The notes: generated by a model not told the origin, from the letters alone. 64,000 nucleotides of DNA from CAYQTL01 sp964420405 (GCA_964420405.1 CAYQTL010000007.1:62001-126000), one strand, 5' to 3'. Positions 1 to 9,135 are shown, counted from the first letter of the stretch. Numbers and translations are program-made.

Positions 1-69
1 CGGGATGGTCTACGGAGGGCGCCGTCAGGTCCCGCCAGGCCGGCGATCCTCGGTGTCGGGAGGGCAGGC

Positions 70-468
70 ATGACATCGGACCGGCGAGCATCCAGACACA
101 CCGTCACCGACGAGCGGGCGCTGGCGCTGCGGGCACGGCGCCACCACCTCGCCGGGCCCGGCGCCCCGGCGCCGACGGCGGCCGCGCGCGCGGCGGTCGG
201 CATCCAGGCGCAGGTCGTGGCCCCGGCCCTGTGGTCTCTGGCGATGGGGACCCCCGAGCCCGCCGAGGCCGCCGCAGTCCTGACCCGCGACCACCTCTCC
301 GCCAACGCCCCCGCGACGGTGCAGGACCTCGCCCACGTCCTCGGCACCCGCGTCGCGGACGCCCGCACCGTTCTCGCGAGGCTCGAGGCCTCCCTCGCGG
401 ACGACGCCCGCGACCTCGCCGCCCATCTCGGTGTGGCGGAAGCGGAGGTCGTGGTGAAGGGGCGGTGA
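70..468 (+). CDS. Hypothetical protein, N-terminus like a winged-helix (AlkZ/HTH_42) protein, possibly truncated
   Basis: This frame encodes 132 residues and starts at an ATG preceded by a GGAGGG ribosome site. Residues 17-60 (ALALRARRHHLAG ... GIQAQ ... ALWSLAMGTP) resemble the start of the 'winged helix DNA-binding domain-containing' AlkZ-like family, in which a similar block precedes about 300 further residues. Those are absent. The remaining 70 residues (LTRDHLSANAPATVQDLAHVLG onward) look helical, with a possible helix-turn-helix, but I cannot assign them. It may be a remnant joined to a new tail or a small regulator. The family link is tentative. A hexamer repeat array begins 20 bp after the stop. 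Confidence 0.45.
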   Translation: MTSDRRASRHTVTDERALALRARRHHLAGPGAPAPTAAARAAVGIQAQVVAPALWSLAMGTPEPAEAAAVLTRDHLSANAPATVQDLAHVLGTRVADARTVLARLEASLADDARDLAAHLGVAEAEVVVKGR

Positions 469-487
469 CGGGGGCACGTCCGCCCCC

Positions 488-556
488 TCCGATCCCGATC
501 CCCTCCCCCTATCCCGTTCTGGACTCCGATCCCGTTCCCGTTCCCGTTCCCGATGG
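488..556. repeat. Degenerate hexamer array (GATCCC/GTTCCC), C-rich arm only
   Basis: The + strand reads as imperfect 6-bp units GATCCC and GTTCCC ending in CCCGATGG. It lies in the convergent gap between the first gene and the amidase. It belongs to the dispersed intergenic family described in the findings, but no G-rich partner array follows here; a GC-rich hairpin at 608-634 follows instead. Confidence 0.8.
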
Positions 557-607
557 AGACGGTGGCTTTCAGCGGCAGCGACCGCGGCAGCCTCAGCGAC
601 GTCGCCC

Positions 608-634
608 CCCACCGCCGTAGCGTTCGGCGGTGGG
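608..634. terminator. GC-rich hairpin between convergent genes
   Basis: A perfect 10-bp stem (CCCACCGCCG at 608-617 with CGGCGGTGGG at 625-634) encloses a 7-nt loop. It lies between two convergent genes and could end transcription from either side. There is no clear U-tract, so factor-independent termination is uncertain. Confidence 0.45.
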
Positions 635-668
635 CGATCCGGTCAGGTGTCCACCCTCGCCCTCCCGA

Positions 669-2252
669 TCACCGAGCCGACCACTCGTCCAGCTCCGGCG
701 GGATCCGCCGCAGGGTCGCCTGCTCGTAGTCGGAGGCGATGCCGAGCAACCGTGGCTCGGACAGGGCGGTGGCGAAGAACGACAGCCCCACCGGCAGACC
801 GTGGACCGCTCCCATCGGCACCGTGACGTTCGGGTAGCCGGCGCGGGCGGCGAACGACGAGCTGCCGCCGAGGAAGTGGTCGCCGTTGACGAGGTCGATC
901 GACCAGGCGGGCGATCCGGTCGGGGCGACGAGCGCGTCGAGGTCGTGCTCCTCGAGCAGGGCGTCGATGGCCGACCGGGAGCCCTCCCGGGTCAGCTCGA
1001 GCGCCTCCAGGTACGAGCGCTCCGTGAGCGGGCCCTTCTCCTGCGCCTTGACGAAGATCTCCTGTCCGAAGTACGGCATCTCGGCGGCGGCGTGCCGGCG
1101 GTTGAACACGATCAGCTCCTCGAGAGTGTCCGCCGGCAGCCGCTCGCGGTTCGGCAGGCCCGCCAGGTAGGCGTCCAGGCCGTGCTTGAACTCGTACAGC
1201 AGCACGTCGTACGCCGCCTCGCCGAGACCTTCCGGCCGCTCGAGCTCGAGCCCGTCGACGATCGTCGCACCCGCCGCCTCCAGGTCCGCCAGCGCCCGTT
1301 CGAGCAGCGCGTCCACCTCGGCGTGGAACCCCGCCTCGGAGCGCACGACGCCGATCCGGGCCCCCTGCAGGGCGCCGCGACGGAGCGCGGCTTGGAGATC
1401 CCAGTCTCCGGTCTCCTCGACGATCGCCGTCGCCGGATCCCGATCGTCGGCGCCCATCATCGCCTCGAGCAGGACCACCGCGTCCGCGACGGTCCGCGCC
1501 ATCGGACCCGCGGTGTCCTGCGTGTGCGAGATCGGCACCACTCCGAACCGGCTGACGAGACCGACCGTGGGCTTGATGCCGACCACCCCGTTGACCGTCG
1601 CCGGGCAGACCACCGAGCCGTTGGTCTCGGTCCCGACCGCGAGCGGGGCGTAGCTCGCGGCGACCGCGACGCCGGAGCCCGAGCTCGAGCCGCACGGCGA
1701 CCGGAGCGGGTCGTACGGGTTGCGGGTCTGGCCGCCGACCCCGCTCCACCCCGAGGCCGAGCGCTCCGACCGGAAGTTCGCCCACTCGCTGAGGTTGAGC
1801 TTGCCCAGGATGACGGCGCCGGCGCCCCGCAGCCGCCGCACCAGCTCCGCGTCCCGGCCGGTCACGTTGCCGGCCAAAGCGAGCGACCCGGCGGTCGTCG
1901 GCATCGGGTCCGCCGACTCGATGTTGTCCTTGAGCAGCACCGGGATCCCGTGCAGCGGACCGCGCACCCGGCCGTTCCGCCGCTCGGCGTCGAGCGCCCG
2001 GGCCGCCTCGAGAGCATCGGGGTTCACCGCCAGCACCGCCGCGAGCCCGCCGTCGAGGCGCTCGATCCGCTCCACGCTGGCCCGTACGATCGCCTCCGAG
2101 GTGAGCGTCCCCGCGGCCATCATCTCCTGCAGCTCGGCGACCGAGCGCTCGACCACCAGCGCCTCGATCCCCTCCGCCGCCCGCCCGTCTGCCGCGAGCC
2201 CCGTCGCGACCACCACCGCGATCCCCCACACGATCCACCGGCTCGTCCTCAT
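669..2252 (-). CDS. Secreted amidase-signature family hydrolase
   Basis: The 527-residue protein starts MRTSRWIVWGIAVVVATGLAADGRAAEG, a signal peptide, so it should act outside the cytoplasm. The amidase-signature core is complete. The lysine of the Ser-cisSer-Lys triad is in GIPVLLKDNIES, the Gly/Ser-rich loop is SPCGSSSGSGVAVA, and the nucleophile region is TETNGSVVCPA followed by NGVVGIKPTVGLVSR. Such enzymes hydrolyse C-N amide bonds. Close relatives are annotated as Asp-tRNA(Asn)/Glu-tRNA(Gln) amidotransferase subunit A, but the signal peptide and solitary context argue against tRNA amidation. The start was chosen because the signal peptide begins there; the upstream reading frame is hexamer repeat. 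The substrate is unknown. Confidence 0.9.
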   Translation of the reverse strand: MRTSRWIVWGIAVVVATGLAADGRAAEGIEALVVERSVAELQEMMAAGTLTSEAIVRASVERIERLDGGLAAVLAVNPDALEAARALDAERRNGRVRGPLHGIPVLLKDNIESADPMPTTAGSLALAGNVTGRDAELVRRLRGAGAVILGKLNLSEWANFRSERSASGWSGVGGQTRNPYDPLRSPCGSSSGSGVAVAASYAPLAVGTETNGSVVCPATVNGVVGIKPTVGLVSRFGVVPISHTQDTAGPMARTVADAVVLLEAMMGADDRDPATAIVEETGDWDLQAALRRGALQGARIGVVRSEAGFHAEVDALLERALADLEAAGATIVDGLELERPEGLGEAAYDVLLYEFKHGLDAYLAGLPNRERLPADTLEELIVFNRRHAAAEMPYFGQEIFVKAQEKGPLTERSYLEALELTREGSRSAIDALLEEHDLDALVAPTGSPAWSIDLVNGDHFLGGSSSFAARAGYPNVTVPMGAVHGLPVGLSFFATALSEPRLLGIASDYEQATLRRIPPELDEWSAR

Positions 2253-2346
2253 GACATCCCCCGTCGCCCGACTCTCCCGGTCCGCACCAGTGTGCGCAGA
2301 CGGAGCACCGTGCGCAAGCGCCCCTCGCCCTGCGCCCGGACTGGAC

Positions 2347-2639
2347 CCCTCGATCCGACCCCGGTACCGCCTCCGAACCCGATTCCGGTCCCGGTCCCGG
2401 TCCCGATGGTGAAGGTGGCGCTCAGTGACCGCGGCGGGGGGCCTGCGACAGGGGGTCCGGGCGGTGTCGCCGTCCGGGCGGTGTCGCGGTCCGTGGCCGA
2501 CACAGTCCGGGCACGGGCACGGACGCGGGACGGCGACGACCGGGATCGCGAGGGTCGCACCTGCACCTGCCGCCTTCGCACCCACACACATGCTCGGGAT
2601 CGGGATCGGGGCGGCCGTCGGCGTCGGGATCGGGACGCG
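2347..2639. repeat. Hexamer-armed intergenic palindromic element
   Basis: The whole 390-bp gap between the amidase start and the SDR/radical-SAM stop holds no gene. A C-rich array (2347-2409, units such as GGTCCC and CCCGAT, ending CCCGATGG) is followed about 180 bp later by a G-rich array (2592-2639, GGGATC units). The core also contains (GGGCAC/GGACGC) hexamers near 2510. The two arms are inverted relative to each other. Confidence 0.75.
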
Positions 2640-2642
2640 CCC

Positions 2643-4541
2643 CTACAGCCCGTACAGGTAATGGCACGTCCGGCAGCCCTCGGGCGGCTCGGGCATCGCC
2701 TTCCTGGCATCCGCCAGCGCCTCCCGCAGGGAGTTCATCGAAAGGGCGATGTCGACCTCCGCCAGCTTCTCACCGTAGACACGCTCCCGCTCGGCGAACA
2801 CCGCCCTGTAGACCGAGCAGGGTTGCTGATCCCACATCTCCCGGGGATCGTCCCCCGGGAGGCGTCCGTAGTGGACGGACGGCATGATGACGGGTTGCCC
2901 GAGAAACGTCGTCGGCCCGCCGATGGCGAGGTTGATGCACGGCGCCATCGACCCGTCGTAGCGGACGAACAGGGAGTCGCGCGGATCCTGCTCGCAGACC
3001 GGCTCCTCTTCCGGAACGAACCTGGCCGCGCGGACCTCGACCCCCAGCTTCCGGCCCAGTCGCACGGCCCTCCGGACGCGCTTCTCCAGCTGCCGCACAG
3101 CCCGCTCCTGCCGGGCGGCGAAGAGTGCGAACCCCGCCCCGTGCTCGCCCCGGACGACGTCGGCCTGCTTGAGGTTGAGCACGTCGACCCCGAGCTCGGC
3201 CACCAGCCGCACCAACTCCTCGAGCTGGTGGACGTTGTGCGACATCATCACGAAGTTCACCATCAGGCGGGGGCGCCCCCCGTCGCGGGCTCCCGCCAGA
3301 CGACGCACGTTGTCGCACACCACCCCGAAGTCGGCGCCGGGCCGGTAGCGCTCGTAGACCTCGCGGCTGGCCCCGTCGATCGACACCGCGACCCAGTCGG
3401 TGCCGGCGGCGACCAGCCGCTCGCGTGCCTCCCGGTCCAGACGCATGCCGTTCGTCAGGAACCCGGTGCGGCAGCCCGCACGGTGGGCGTCGGCGATGCG
3501 GTCGAAGAGCCGCGGGTTCAGCAGGGGCTCGCCGCCGCCGGTGAAGTCGATCGACGCGATCTGGTCCAGGTGCGGCCGGATCGCCGCCCACACCTCCTCG
3601 GACATCAGCGCCCGGTCGCCGGCGCGGCACCTCTCCTCCGTCCAGGGGCACATGACGCAGCCGAGGTTGCACGCCAGCGAGCTCTCGACCTGCCACAGCC
3701 GCCAGCGACGCTCCTCCGGCGGCCGATGCTCGGTCGGGCGAGCCACCGCCCAGTCTCGGATCCGCCGCAGCACCCGGTCGACCACCCCCGGCACCAGGAT
3801 CGCGGCCGCGGCCAGCAGCTGCCCCCGCCGGTCCATCCACAGCTCGCCGCCCCGTCCGGCCTCGACCGCCGTCACGATCCGGTCCGCGACGTCTCCGGCC
3901 GGGCGCCCGCAGCCACCGCCGACGCAGACACCGGGCCGGCCGCGCTCGCGGAAGGCGTTGCCCTCGAAACCTGTGTCGACGGTCCCCGGGTAGACGTTGA
4001 GGACAGCGACTCCGGTGCCCTCCAGCTCGAGCCGCATGGTGTTGGCCATGATCGCGAGCGCCGACTTGGACCCGCCGTACACCGCCGCCGTCGGCACCGG
4101 GACCCGCCCGGAGCAGGACACGACGTTGACGATCAGTCCGCCGCCGCGCTCGCGCATCGTGCCGGCGCACAGCCTGGCGAGGTCCCACGGCGTCAACGCG
4201 TTGAGCTCGAACAGGGAACGCGTGAGCTCAGGCTCCGCCTCCTCGGCGAGGGCGAAGTAACCGGCGCCGGCGTTGTTGACGAGGACGTCGACGCGACCCC
4301 AGGCCGCGACAGCCTCGTCGTGGACGAGGGACGCCGCCTCGCGGCGGCCGAGGTCCGCGACCACGAGGCGCGGCCGGTTGGGAGCGTCGAGGGTCGCGGC
4401 GAGGGACTCGAGGGCGCCCAGGTCCCGTCCCACCAGCACGAGCCGCGCCCCGGCGGCTGCAAACCGGGCGACGAGCTGCGAACCGATGCCCCCGCTGGCA
4501 CCGGTCAACAGCACCACCGCCCCGCCGAGTCGCCCTCCCAT
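2643..4541 (-). CDS. Fusion of short-chain dehydrogenase and radical SAM/SPASM-like enzyme
   Basis: The 632-residue protein has two parts. Residues 1 to about 250 are a short-chain dehydrogenase/reductase, with nucleotide motif TGASGGIG, NNAG, catalytic Ser in NVVSCSG and YGGSK (YxxxK). From about residue 280 there is a radical SAM domain, with CNLGCVMC (CxxxCxxC) for the 4Fe-4S/SAM cluster, followed by FTGGGEPLLNP. The C-terminus carries further cysteines spaced like a SPASM/twitch auxiliary cluster (PVCEQ, APCINL, QQPCSV, GCRTCHY). I see no frameshift or internal start signal at the junction. The start is the ATG at 4541, directly before the Rossmann fold; an upstream ATG at 4598 would add 19 residues. 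It is divergent from ppk. The substrate is unknown; both activities in one chain suggest sequential oxidoreduction and radical chemistry on one compound. Confidence 0.9.
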   Translation of the reverse strand: MGGRLGGAVVLLTGASGGIGSQLVARFAAAGARLVLVGRDLGALESLAATLDAPNRPRLVVADLGRREAASLVHDEAVAAWGRVDVLVNNAGAGYFALAEEAEPELTRSLFELNALTPWDLARLCAGTMRERGGGLIVNVVSCSGRVPVPTAAVYGGSKSALAIMANTMRLELEGTGVAVLNVYPGTVDTGFEGNAFRERGRPGVCVGGGCGRPAGDVADRIVTAVEAGRGGELWMDRRGQLLAAAAILVPGVVDRVLRRIRDWAVARPTEHRPPEERRWRLWQVESSLACNLGCVMCPWTEERCRAGDRALMSEEVWAAIRPHLDQIASIDFTGGGEPLLNPRLFDRIADAHRAGCRTGFLTNGMRLDREARERLVAAGTDWVAVSIDGASREVYERYRPGADFGVVCDNVRRLAGARDGGRPRLMVNFVMMSHNVHQLEELVRLVAELGVDVLNLKQADVVRGEHGAGFALFAARQERAVRQLEKRVRRAVRLGRKLGVEVRAARFVPEEEPVCEQDPRDSLFVRYDGSMAPCINLAIGGPTTFLGQPVIMPSVHYGRLPGDDPREMWDQQPCSVYRAVFAERERVYGEKLAEVDIALSMNSLREALADARKAMPEPPEGCRTCHYLYGL

Positions 4542-4619
4542 CGACCGCAGTATCGCAGGACGCCGGTGGTCCGCAACCTCGGCCGGCCTCCCGTTCACCG
4601 GACCTTGACACCGTCAGGC

Positions 4620-4625
4620 TATACT
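4620..4625 (+). promoter_or_regulatory. -10 box (TATACT) of ppk, predicted leaderless
   Basis: TATACT ends 6 nt before the ppk ATG. Taking its last base as -7, +1 falls exactly on the A of the ATG at 4632, and no Shine-Dalgarno sequence precedes the start. No -35 is recognisable at 17 bp; the TTGACA at 4605-4610 is only 9 bp away. Confidence 0.55.
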
Positions 4626-4631
4626 GACGCC

Positions 4632-6773
4632 ATGGAAGGCGACTCGATCTCACTCCCCGACGCCGACCCGCCGGCATCAGGCCCCGAGACCACCTTCCTC
4701 AACCGGGAGCTCAGCTGGCTGGAGTTCGCCCGCCGCGTGCTGGCGCTTGCCGCCGATCCCGACGTGCCGCTGCTCGAACGGGTCAAGTTCGCAGGCATCG
4801 TCGGAATGCTTCACGACGAGTTCTTCATGAAGCGGATCAGCGGCCTCAAGCGCCAGGTCCGCCAGCGGGTCGACAAGCTCTCCCTCGACGGCCGCCGGCC
4901 CGAGGAGGAGCTGGCCGCGTGCCGCGAGCAGCTGCGCCGCCAGGCCGAGCTCCTCGACAGCCTGATGGAGGAGGAGATCCGACCGGCCCTCGCCCGCGCG
5001 GGTCTGGCGATCCTCGACGCCTCCGAGCTGCCCGCCGACTCCCGCGACGGGATCGGCCGGTTCTTCGCCGACTCGGTCCTGCCGATCCTCACACCCCTCG
5101 CCGTCGACGCCGAGCACCCGTTCCCGTTCATCTCCAACCTCGGCCTGAACCTCGCGATCACCCTCCGCGAGGACCGGGGAGAGCGGTTCGTTCGCCTCAA
5201 GGTTCCGTCCAACCGCGATCGGTGGGTGCCGATCCGCGGCCACGGCTGGGTGCCCCTCGAGCAGGTGATCTCCGCCCATCTCGACCAGCTCTTCCCCTAC
5301 GCCGAGGTGGCGGCCTGCCATCCGTTCCGCGTGACCCGCGCCGCCGAGGGGGAGCGCGACCCGGACCAGGGTGACGAGCCCTACAGCCCGCACGTGCCGG
5401 GCTCGATCCTCGACCAGGTCGCCAGCGAGCTGAAGGCGCGCCGGTTCGCGGGCGAGGTACGGCTGCAGGTCTCGTCCGACATGCCACCTCGCACCCAGCG
5501 CTGGCTCGCGGAGCAGCTCGACCTCGGGCCGGAGGACGTCTTCCCGTGCCGAGGCATGTTGGGCCTGTCGGCTCTCACGCGGTTCGACCCCCCGGCGCCG
5601 CCCGAGCTGCGCTACCCGCGCCACGTTCCGGCGGCGCACCGTCGTCTTCGCGAGCTTCCCGCGGACGACCCCTCCGCGATCTTCGACGAGATCCGGCGCG
5701 GCGACATCCTGCTGCACCATCCGTACCATTGCTTCGACAGCTCGGTGCTCCGCTTTCTCGAGGCCGCGGCCCACGACGAGCGCGTGCTCGCCATCAAGCT
5801 CACCATCTACCGCACCTCGCCGGACTCGCCCATCGTACGGGCGCTGACGGACGCCGCCCGCCGGGGCAAGCAGGTGGCGGTGCTGGTCGAGATCACCGCC
5901 AGGTTCGACGAGGCGCCCAACATCGCATGGGGCCGGCTGCTCGAGAACGAGGGTGTGCACGTCGCCTACGGCGTCGAGAAGCTCAAGACCCACGTCAAGC
6001 TCGCCCTCGTCGTCCGCGAGGAGCGCGACGGCATCCGCCGCTACGTCCACGTCGGCACCGGCAACTACCACAGCGGAACCGCCCGCGCCTACGAGGACCT
6101 CGGCATCCTCAGCGCCGACCCCGACCTCGCCCACGACGTCTCGGCGGTCTTCAACGAGCTCACCAGCGCGACGCCGTTCGACGGCTACCGCCGGCTTCTG
6201 GTGGCGCCGCGGACCATGCGTGCGAGGTTCGTCGAGCTCATCCGCCGCGAGGCCGAGCACGCCTCCGCCGGCCGGCCGAGCGGCATCGTGGCCAAGATGA
6301 ACCAGCTCCAGGATCCGGGCCTCATCCGGGAGCTGTACCAGGCGAGCCAGGCGGGCGTGCCGATCACGCTGATCGTGCGCGGCCTGTGCTGCCTGCGACC
6401 CGGCATCGCCGGGCTGTCGGAGTCGATCCGCGTGTTCAGCGTGATCGGGCGCTTCCTCGAGCACAGCCGGGTCTTCGCGTTCACCAACGGCGGCGCGCCG
6501 GAGTACCTGCTCGGCTCGGCCGACTGGATGAAGCGCAACCTCGACCGCCGCGTCGAGACCATCACCCCGGTCACCGATCCGTCGCTGCAGGCGGAGCTCG
6601 AGCGGATCCTCCACGTCTATCGCCGCGACAACTGCTCGGCCTGGGACCTGCAGCCGGACGGCTCCTACGTCCGCCGCCGGCCCGCGGGCGACGACCCCCC
6701 TCGTCCCGCCCAGGAGAGCTTCATCGAGCTGGCGAGGGAAGGTCCGGAGCCGCTCCGGCAGCGGGAGCCGTAG
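4632..6773 (+). CDS. ppk: Polyphosphate kinase 1
   Basis: The 713-residue protein makes inorganic polyphosphate reversibly from ATP in the cytoplasm and has the usual PPK1 length. The four-domain family is recognisable from FLNRELSWLEFARRVL at the N-terminus, LTPLAVDAEHPFPF, HHPYHCFDSSVLRFLEAAA, and the catalytic region LKTHVKLALVV, which holds the autophosphorylated histidine. VHVGTGNYHSGTARAYEDLG and the C-terminal phospholipase-D-like repeat ending in NLDRRVE follow. The start ATG coincides with the predicted transcription start. The frame stays open far upstream on this strand, but that part is antisense to the amidase and the SDR/radical-SAM gene and is not PPK-like. It is divergent from the fusion gene. 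Confidence 0.97.
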   Translation: MEGDSISLPDADPPASGPETTFLNRELSWLEFARRVLALAADPDVPLLERVKFAGIVGMLHDEFFMKRISGLKRQVRQRVDKLSLDGRRPEEELAACREQLRRQAELLDSLMEEEIRPALARAGLAILDASELPADSRDGIGRFFADSVLPILTPLAVDAEHPFPFISNLGLNLAITLREDRGERFVRLKVPSNRDRWVPIRGHGWVPLEQVISAHLDQLFPYAEVAACHPFRVTRAAEGERDPDQGDEPYSPHVPGSILDQVASELKARRFAGEVRLQVSSDMPPRTQRWLAEQLDLGPEDVFPCRGMLGLSALTRFDPPAPPELRYPRHVPAAHRRLRELPADDPSAIFDEIRRGDILLHHPYHCFDSSVLRFLEAAAHDERVLAIKLTIYRTSPDSPIVRALTDAARRGKQVAVLVEITARFDEAPNIAWGRLLENEGVHVAYGVEKLKTHVKLALVVREERDGIRRYVHVGTGNYHSGTARAYEDLGILSADPDLAHDVSAVFNELTSATPFDGYRRLLVAPRTMRARFVELIRREAEHASAGRPSGIVAKMNQLQDPGLIRELYQASQAGVPITLIVRGLCCLRPGIAGLSESIRVFSVIGRFLEHSRVFAFTNGGAPEYLLGSADWMKRNLDRRVETITPVTDPSLQAELERILHVYRRDNCSAWDLQPDGSYVRRRPAGDDPPRPAQESFIELAREGPEPLRQREP

Positions 6774-7085
6774 GCACGATCGCCGGCGGCGTGCGGTCGC
6801 GCCGGACGAAGGGCATCACGGTGGCCGACCCGACGACGACGCCGGGCGGCTCCCCCGGACGGACACGTGTCGGGTCCGTCGCGGCCCCGAGCCGGCCGCG
6901 CGACGACCACCGCCCTCCCTGACGAGCCCCATCCCCGCGAGGCCGCCGTCGCTCGACGGAACGCTCCCCCCGACCCCTTCCCCCACGGCCGTGGTCCCGA
7001 CCACTCGTGACGGGATCGTCGCCGAGATCCGCGTGACCCGATTCTCGCGCCGGCGTCGCTATCACCATACGAGCTGGAGGAGCCC
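6774..7085. other. Intergenic region, no gene seen
   Basis: These 312 bp separate ppk from the secreted protein at 7086. Apparent frames are short shadows. The only functional signal I can point to is the GGAGGAG ribosome site just before 7086. No hexamer array is present, unlike most gaps in this window. Confidence 0.6.
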
Positions 7086-8540
7086 ATGCGGACGAACGTC
7101 ACCTCGATCTTCCGAACCATCGGGGCCGCCGTCGCGGCCCTCGCCCTGGCGCGGCTCTGCGCGGCCGGCACCGTCACGCTGACGCCGACCTACGACGGCC
7201 TCCCCGTGCTCGATATCCTGCCGGACCACGGGTACGCACAGGTGACGGCGTGGGACACCGCCACCCAGGAGCGCGAAATCTATCCCGTGGACGCATCAAC
7301 CGGCGAGGTGACCGTCGAGATCCCGGGCGGCACCTACAACCTCGGGCTGATGTTCGCGACCGCCCCGTTCGACGGTCGGAGCCGGGTGCGGGCGGGCGAC
7401 GCCCGCTTCGCCGCGGTCGGCCTCGTGGTGCCGGAGGTCGGCGCCGTCGCACTCGACGCGGAGCTGTTGTACGCGATCCACGTGCTGTCGCCGGTCGACA
7501 ACTCCGACGGGTACTGGGGCGGCAGCGGCCAGTCCTGTCCCCGCGGCCCCGAGGTGCCTGCGAGCTTCACCCTCGCGTGGGGCCCCGTGCCACAGGTCGA
7601 GCGCTACGAGGTGCGCGCGATCTCCATCCGGTGTCCCGACGGCATCTCCAGCCAGCTGCTCGAGACCCGCGAGACGTCGGTCGGGCTCATGATCGACCCG
7701 CAGGTCGCCGAGTCGATGCAGCTCGTACTGGCGGGTTACAGCGCGGGCGGCCGCCAGCTCGTACTCCGGCCGACCGTGATCTACGACGACGTCGGGACCA
7801 ACGACTACATGGTCCACGCCACCACGTCGAGACCGCGCGGCGGCGGCGCCCGCACCGTGCTGCAGGTAGCCCGCGCCCCCGGCGTCGGCACGAGCTTCTG
7901 GACCTCGGACCTGGCGCTCTCCAACCCGGCCGAGGCACCGGTGACGGCCACCATCGTGTTCACGCCCCGCGGGGCCGACGGGATGAGCGACTTCCACACC
8001 GCCTCGCTCCCCCTCCCCGCCGGGGGCACGCGCGTGGTCCGAGACGTCGTCGGTGGGCTGTTCGGGATGGAGGGTGCCGGGTCGTTGGAGGTGCGGCCGA
8101 CCGCGGTCCAGGGCTGGGTTCGCACTTCGACCACCGGCGGCAGCGGCCGCTACGGGCAGGGGTTTCCTCTGATGGCGACCGACGACTGGCGGGTCGCGTC
8201 CCTCGCCGGACCGGCCCGCCTCGGGACCGGCGGCGTGGTCCGTGGCGACGCCAGGACGAACCTCGCCGTCGCCGAGCTGTCGGGCGCCCCCGCGACGCTG
8301 GCCATCCACCTCATCGACCGCGACGGCGCACCCCTCGGCACGGTCCAGCGGAGCCTGCGGCCGTTCGAGAACATCCAGCTGAACGACGTCGTGCGGGTGG
8401 TGGCGGCCCAGCGGCCGGCTCTCGACGAGGGCCGGATCGTGGTCGAGGTGGTCGAGGGCGACGGCCGGGTGGCCGCCGCCCTGTCGATCGTCGACAACGG
8501 CTCCGACGACCCGACGACCGTGGTGCTCGAGCCGTTCTGA
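7086..8540 (+). CDS. Secreted protein with C-terminal DDPTTVV-type beta domain
   Basis: The 484-residue protein has a signal peptide (residues 1 to about 28) and a strong GGAGGAG ribosome site. Residues 30-245 are beta-rich with no family I recognise. Residues about 250-484 (from GVGTSFWTSDLALSNPAEAPVTATIVF to IVDNGSDDPTTVVLEPF) match in layout the C-terminus of the secreted protein at 35652-37658, which ends NLTDDPTTVVPQ. The shared domain looks like a two-sheet beta fold found at the ends of Acidobacteriota extracellular proteins and may be an attachment or surface-display module. No catalytic motif is visible. It faces the convergent gene at 8740 across a hexamer element. Confidence 0.8.
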   Translation: MRTNVTSIFRTIGAAVAALALARLCAAGTVTLTPTYDGLPVLDILPDHGYAQVTAWDTATQEREIYPVDASTGEVTVEIPGGTYNLGLMFATAPFDGRSRVRAGDARFAAVGLVVPEVGAVALDAELLYAIHVLSPVDNSDGYWGGSGQSCPRGPEVPASFTLAWGPVPQVERYEVRAISIRCPDGISSQLLETRETSVGLMIDPQVAESMQLVLAGYSAGGRQLVLRPTVIYDDVGTNDYMVHATTSRPRGGGARTVLQVARAPGVGTSFWTSDLALSNPAEAPVTATIVFTPRGADGMSDFHTASLPLPAGGTRVVRDVVGGLFGMEGAGSLEVRPTAVQGWVRTSTTGGSGRYGQGFPLMATDDWRVASLAGPARLGTGGVVRGDARTNLAVAELSGAPATLAIHLIDRDGAPLGTVQRSLRPFENIQLNDVVRVVAAQRPALDEGRIVVEVVEGDGRVAAALSIVDNGSDDPTTVVLEPF

Positions 8541-8545
8541 GCGCC

Positions 8546-8694
8546 GCCGGTCCCGCTCCCGATCCCGACGTCGGGTCCCTCCGTCACCGCGACACCGCTG
8601 GCCACTGGTCTCGCGGCCTGAACGGTCCCGCCTGGCCTGGAGTGGACGTCTCGTGGTCGAGACGGTGGCATCGGGAGCGGGATCGGAATCGGAC
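8546..8694. repeat. Hexamer-armed intergenic palindromic element
   Basis: A short C-rich array (8546-8570, ending GATCCCGACGTCGG) and a G-rich array (8669-8694, GGGAGCGGGATCGGAATCGG) flank a core of about 100 bp. The core shares blocks with the 14921-15089 element (GACACCG, GTGNACG, CTGAACGGTC versus GTGAACGGTC). It lies between convergent genes. Confidence 0.75.
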
Positions 8695-8739
8695 GACGGC
8701 TCGGAGCCGAGACCGGTGGCCCTGGCCGCCGCGCTCCAC

Positions 8740-9135
8740 CTACCGCCGGCCGTACAGCTTCACCACCGCCCTGCCTCCCAGCGACTGGGCGTCGTAGAAC
8801 AGCTCCACCCGGCGGATGACGCGCCCCCCGCCGTCCAGGTCCAGCGTCCGGGTCTCGCCGCCGGCCGGAATCACCCGACGCAGCTCCAGCTCCTGGACCT
8901 CGCCGTCGCCGAACACGACCCGCACCCGGTGCAGCTCCACGGCCCTCTTCCGGACCGCCAGCTTCAGCGCGGCGAACCGGCCGCGCTCGCCGCTCACCAC
9001 GATCACGTCGCGGTCCGCGCGGTCGGTGACGGTCCGGTCACCCAGGTGGACCCACCCTGGGCGTGCCGCAGACGCCTCCAGCGCCACGCCCACCACCGTC
9101 GACAGCAGACAGGCCGCGATCACGAGCTTCCTCAT
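8740..9135 (-). CDS. Small secreted DUF2541-like protein
   Basis: The 131-residue protein has a signal peptide MRKLVIAACLLSTVVGVALEASAA and a GGGAGA ribosome site. The mature part (LGDRTVTDRADRDVIVVSGERGRFAALKLAVR ... GRVIRRVELFYDAQSLGGRAVVKLYG) has the periodic beta pattern of the DUF2541/YaaI-like family, in which a polypeptide of about 100 residues forms one beta sandwich. The function of that family is not known. The protein should be periplasmic. Family assignment is by pattern only. Confidence 0.75.
   Translation of the reverse strand: MRKLVIAACLLSTVVGVALEASAARPGWVHLGDRTVTDRADRDVIVVSGERGRFAALKLAVRKRAVELHRVRVVFGDGEVQELELRRVIPAGGETRTLDLDGGGRVIRRVELFYDAQSLGGRAVVKLYGRR

Noticed and set aside
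4605..4610. TTGACA as -35 element for ppk
   Set aside because: It is only 9 bp from the TATACT box, too close for a sigma-70-type promoter.
630..4631. Very long open frame upstream of and in frame with ppk on the plus strand
   Set aside because: It is antisense to the amidase and the SDR/radical-SAM genes, is Arg/Pro/His-rich as expected for a GC-rich shadow frame, and has no PPK similarity before position 4632.
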